This document shows, piece by piece, positions 55,220 to 56,142 of a DNA stretch of 56,142 nucleotides. The notes beneath the pieces are model-generated. The model worked only from the letters and a program-made list of their open reading frames with translations. It searched no databases and was not told where the DNA came from. The DNA comes from an uncultured Oscillospiraceae bacterium. Its GTDB lineage: Bacteria; Bacillota; Clostridia; Oscillospirales; Oscillospiraceae. Position 1 is the first letter of the stretch; each line of letters starts with the position of its first letter. The position numbers and the translations under genes were made by a program. The stretch lies in NCBI GenBank assembly GCA_947625355.1, contig CANQOA010000009.1, forward strand, positions 1 to 56,142. The letters run 5' to 3'.

Positions 55220-55956
55220 TGCTCTGGCGGGACTGCATCTTCGATCTCTACGGCACGCTTGTGGACATCCGCACCGACGAGCGCTCCCCCCGGCTGTGGG
55301 ATGCCATGGCCGGCTGGTACGGCGCGCGGGGCGCGGACTATGCCCCCCGGGCGCTGGAGGACGGGTATTTCCGCCTGGTCCGCCAGCTGGAGCGGGAGGC
55401 TGCTGAGGCGGACCGGGACATCCCCGGCGCCTGCCCGGAGATCCGGCTGGAGCAGATCTTTCTGCGGCTTTTTCGGGAGAAGGGCGTCCCGGCCGGGCCG
55501 GACCTGGCCGTCGCCGCGGGGGAGCATTTTCGCCGGTGCTCGCTGGAGCGGCTGTGCCTTTACGAGGGCGCGAAGGAGCTGCTGGAGGCCCTGCGCGCCA
55601 ATGGCCAGCGGGTCTGGCTGCTGTCCAACGCCCAGCGCATCTTCACCGTGCCCGAGCTGGACCATCTGGGGCTGACGCCGTATTTTGACGGGATCTGCCT
55701 CTCCTCCGACTATGGCGTCAAAAAGCCGGACCCCCGTTTTTTCCGGCGGCTGCTGGCCGAGCGCGCCATCCGGCCGGAGGAGGCCGTCATGGTGGGCAAC
55801 GACGGCGCCTGCGACATCCTGGGCGCCCGGGCCGTGGGGCTGGCCACGGTATACGTCCGCTCCGAGATCTCCCCCCGGGAGCCGCTCCCGCCGGCGGACT
55901 ACGCCCTGGACCGGATGGACCTGGCCTGGGTGCGGGAGATCCTGACGCGGAGATAG
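55219..55956 (+). CDS. HAD superfamily hydrolase with DLYGT motif
   Basis: A 245-residue HAD subfamily I protein. Motif I is IFDLYGTLVDI: the nucleophile Asp is present but the second Asp of the phosphatase DxD is Tyr, as in haloacid dehalogenases and some other members. Motif II Ser is in LLSNAQR, motif III Lys in GVKKPDP, motif IV in VGNDGACD. It therefore does not look like a beta-phosphoglucomutase, which keeps DxD. The role is unknown; a sugar-phosphate link is suggested only by position. Start and preceding stop share one base (TAATG). Confidence 0.8.
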   Translation: MLWRDCIFDLYGTLVDIRTDERSPRLWDAMAGWYGARGADYAPRALEDGYFRLVRQLEREAAEADRDIPGACPEIRLEQIFLRLFREKGVPAGPDLAVAAGEHFRRCSLERLCLYEGAKELLEALRANGQRVWLLSNAQRIFTVPELDHLGLTPYFDGICLSSDYGVKKPDPRFFRRLLAERAIRPEEAVMVGNDGACDILGARAVGLATVYVRSEISPREPLPPADYALDRMDLAWVREILTRR

Positions 55957-55958
55957 AG

Positions 55959-55997
55959 AAAACGAAAGAGGGACGGAAACCGTCCCTCTTTCGTTTT
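55959..55997. terminator. Bidirectional terminator between the starch operon and rplT
   Basis: AAAACGAAAGAGGGACGG and its complement flank a loop of AAA; T and A runs lie on both sides, so both converging units can end here. Confidence 0.95.
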
Positions 55998-56013
55998 GCC
56001 GGGTCTTTCTATT

Positions 56014-56142
56014 TTACAGAGCGGCCTTGGCCTTCTCCACCAGCGCGGTGAAGGCGGCGGGGTCGTTGATCGCGGTCTCGGAGAGCATCTTCCGGTTCAT
56101 CTGGATGCCGGCCAGCTTCAGGCCGTGCATGAACTGGGAGTA
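56014..56142 (-). CDS. rplT: 50S ribosomal protein L20, C-terminal part (cut by window end)
   Basis: The last 42 codons read on the minus strand [20 protein letters not shown], then [20 protein letters not shown] and AL before TAA. This is the well-conserved L20 C terminus. The rest lies beyond the window, as would rpmI and infC in the usual operon. Confidence 0.95.
   Translation of the reverse strand, partial: YSQFMHGLKLAGIQMNRKMLSETAINDPAAFTALVEKAKAAL

Overview
The window is about 56 kb of GC-rich DNA with Gram-positive style gene signals: strong AGGAGG-type ribosome sites, GTG/TTG starts, stem-plus-U-run terminators, an FMN riboswitch and a choline/glucan-binding-type repeat protein. The gene content (maltose ABC system, dipeptide ABC system, hybrid sensor kinase next to a solute-binding lipoprotein, DUF1934-argS, AbrB with CxxC pairs, sulfatase) suggests an anaerobic gut Clostridia member, probably Oscillospiraceae (Flavonifractor/Lawsonibacter-like). 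This is inferred from gene style, not from a search. No phage, transposon, CRISPR array or tRNA is visible.

Layout. (1) 1-12.7 kb: structured leader and mgtE; a minus-strand surface unit (repeat/transglutaminase protein, Ala-rich exported protein, acyltransferase); a small unknown protein; two tandem flavoproteins; a Nudix hydrolase divergent from a UvrA-like ABC protein that lacks the UvrB-binding region; a sugar-type binding lipoprotein. (2) 12.7-15.3 kb: hybrid sensor histidine kinase, upstream of that lipoprotein in the same direction. (3) 15.5-26.9 kb: one long minus-strand peptide-utilisation unit: peptide-binding protein, two permeases, two ATPases, M14 carboxypeptidase, S9 peptidase, and two paralogous amidohydrolases, the first of which has lost its metal ligands. 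(4) 27.1-31.2 kb: CvpA, stand-alone adenylation enzyme, YbaK-type tRNA-editing protein and a cytosolic sulfatase. (5) 31.2-38.8 kb: anti-sigma/sigma pair, XRE regulator with a palindromic operator, threonine aldolase, FMN riboswitch-ribU, an acidic unknown, DUF1934-argS, AbrB. (6) 38.8-44.1 kb: malE-F-G-K, minus strand; MalE carries a C-terminal domain resembling SusE/SusF starch-binding modules. (7) 44.2-47.2 kb: two membrane proteins and a secreted GH53 galactanase. (8) 47.3-56 kb: divergent starch operon (lipoprotein amylase, secreted pullulanase, cytosolic debranching enzyme, alpha-glucosidase, HAD hydrolase), then the 3' end of rplT.

How it works together. Regions 6-8 form a starch route: extracellular amylase and pullulanase cut and debranch glucan, the MalEFGK transporter imports maltodextrins, and the cytosolic debranching enzyme and alpha-glucosidase finish the job. 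The galactanase adds plant beta-1,4-galactan. Region 3 is a parallel nitrogen route in which the importer and its cytosolic peptidases are encoded together. The most unusual points are the active/inactive amidohydrolase pair, the MalE fusion, two ABC binding proteins without a lipobox, a terminator-like palindrome in front of the surface repeat protein, and a possible small RNA whose -35 box sits in the XRE operator.
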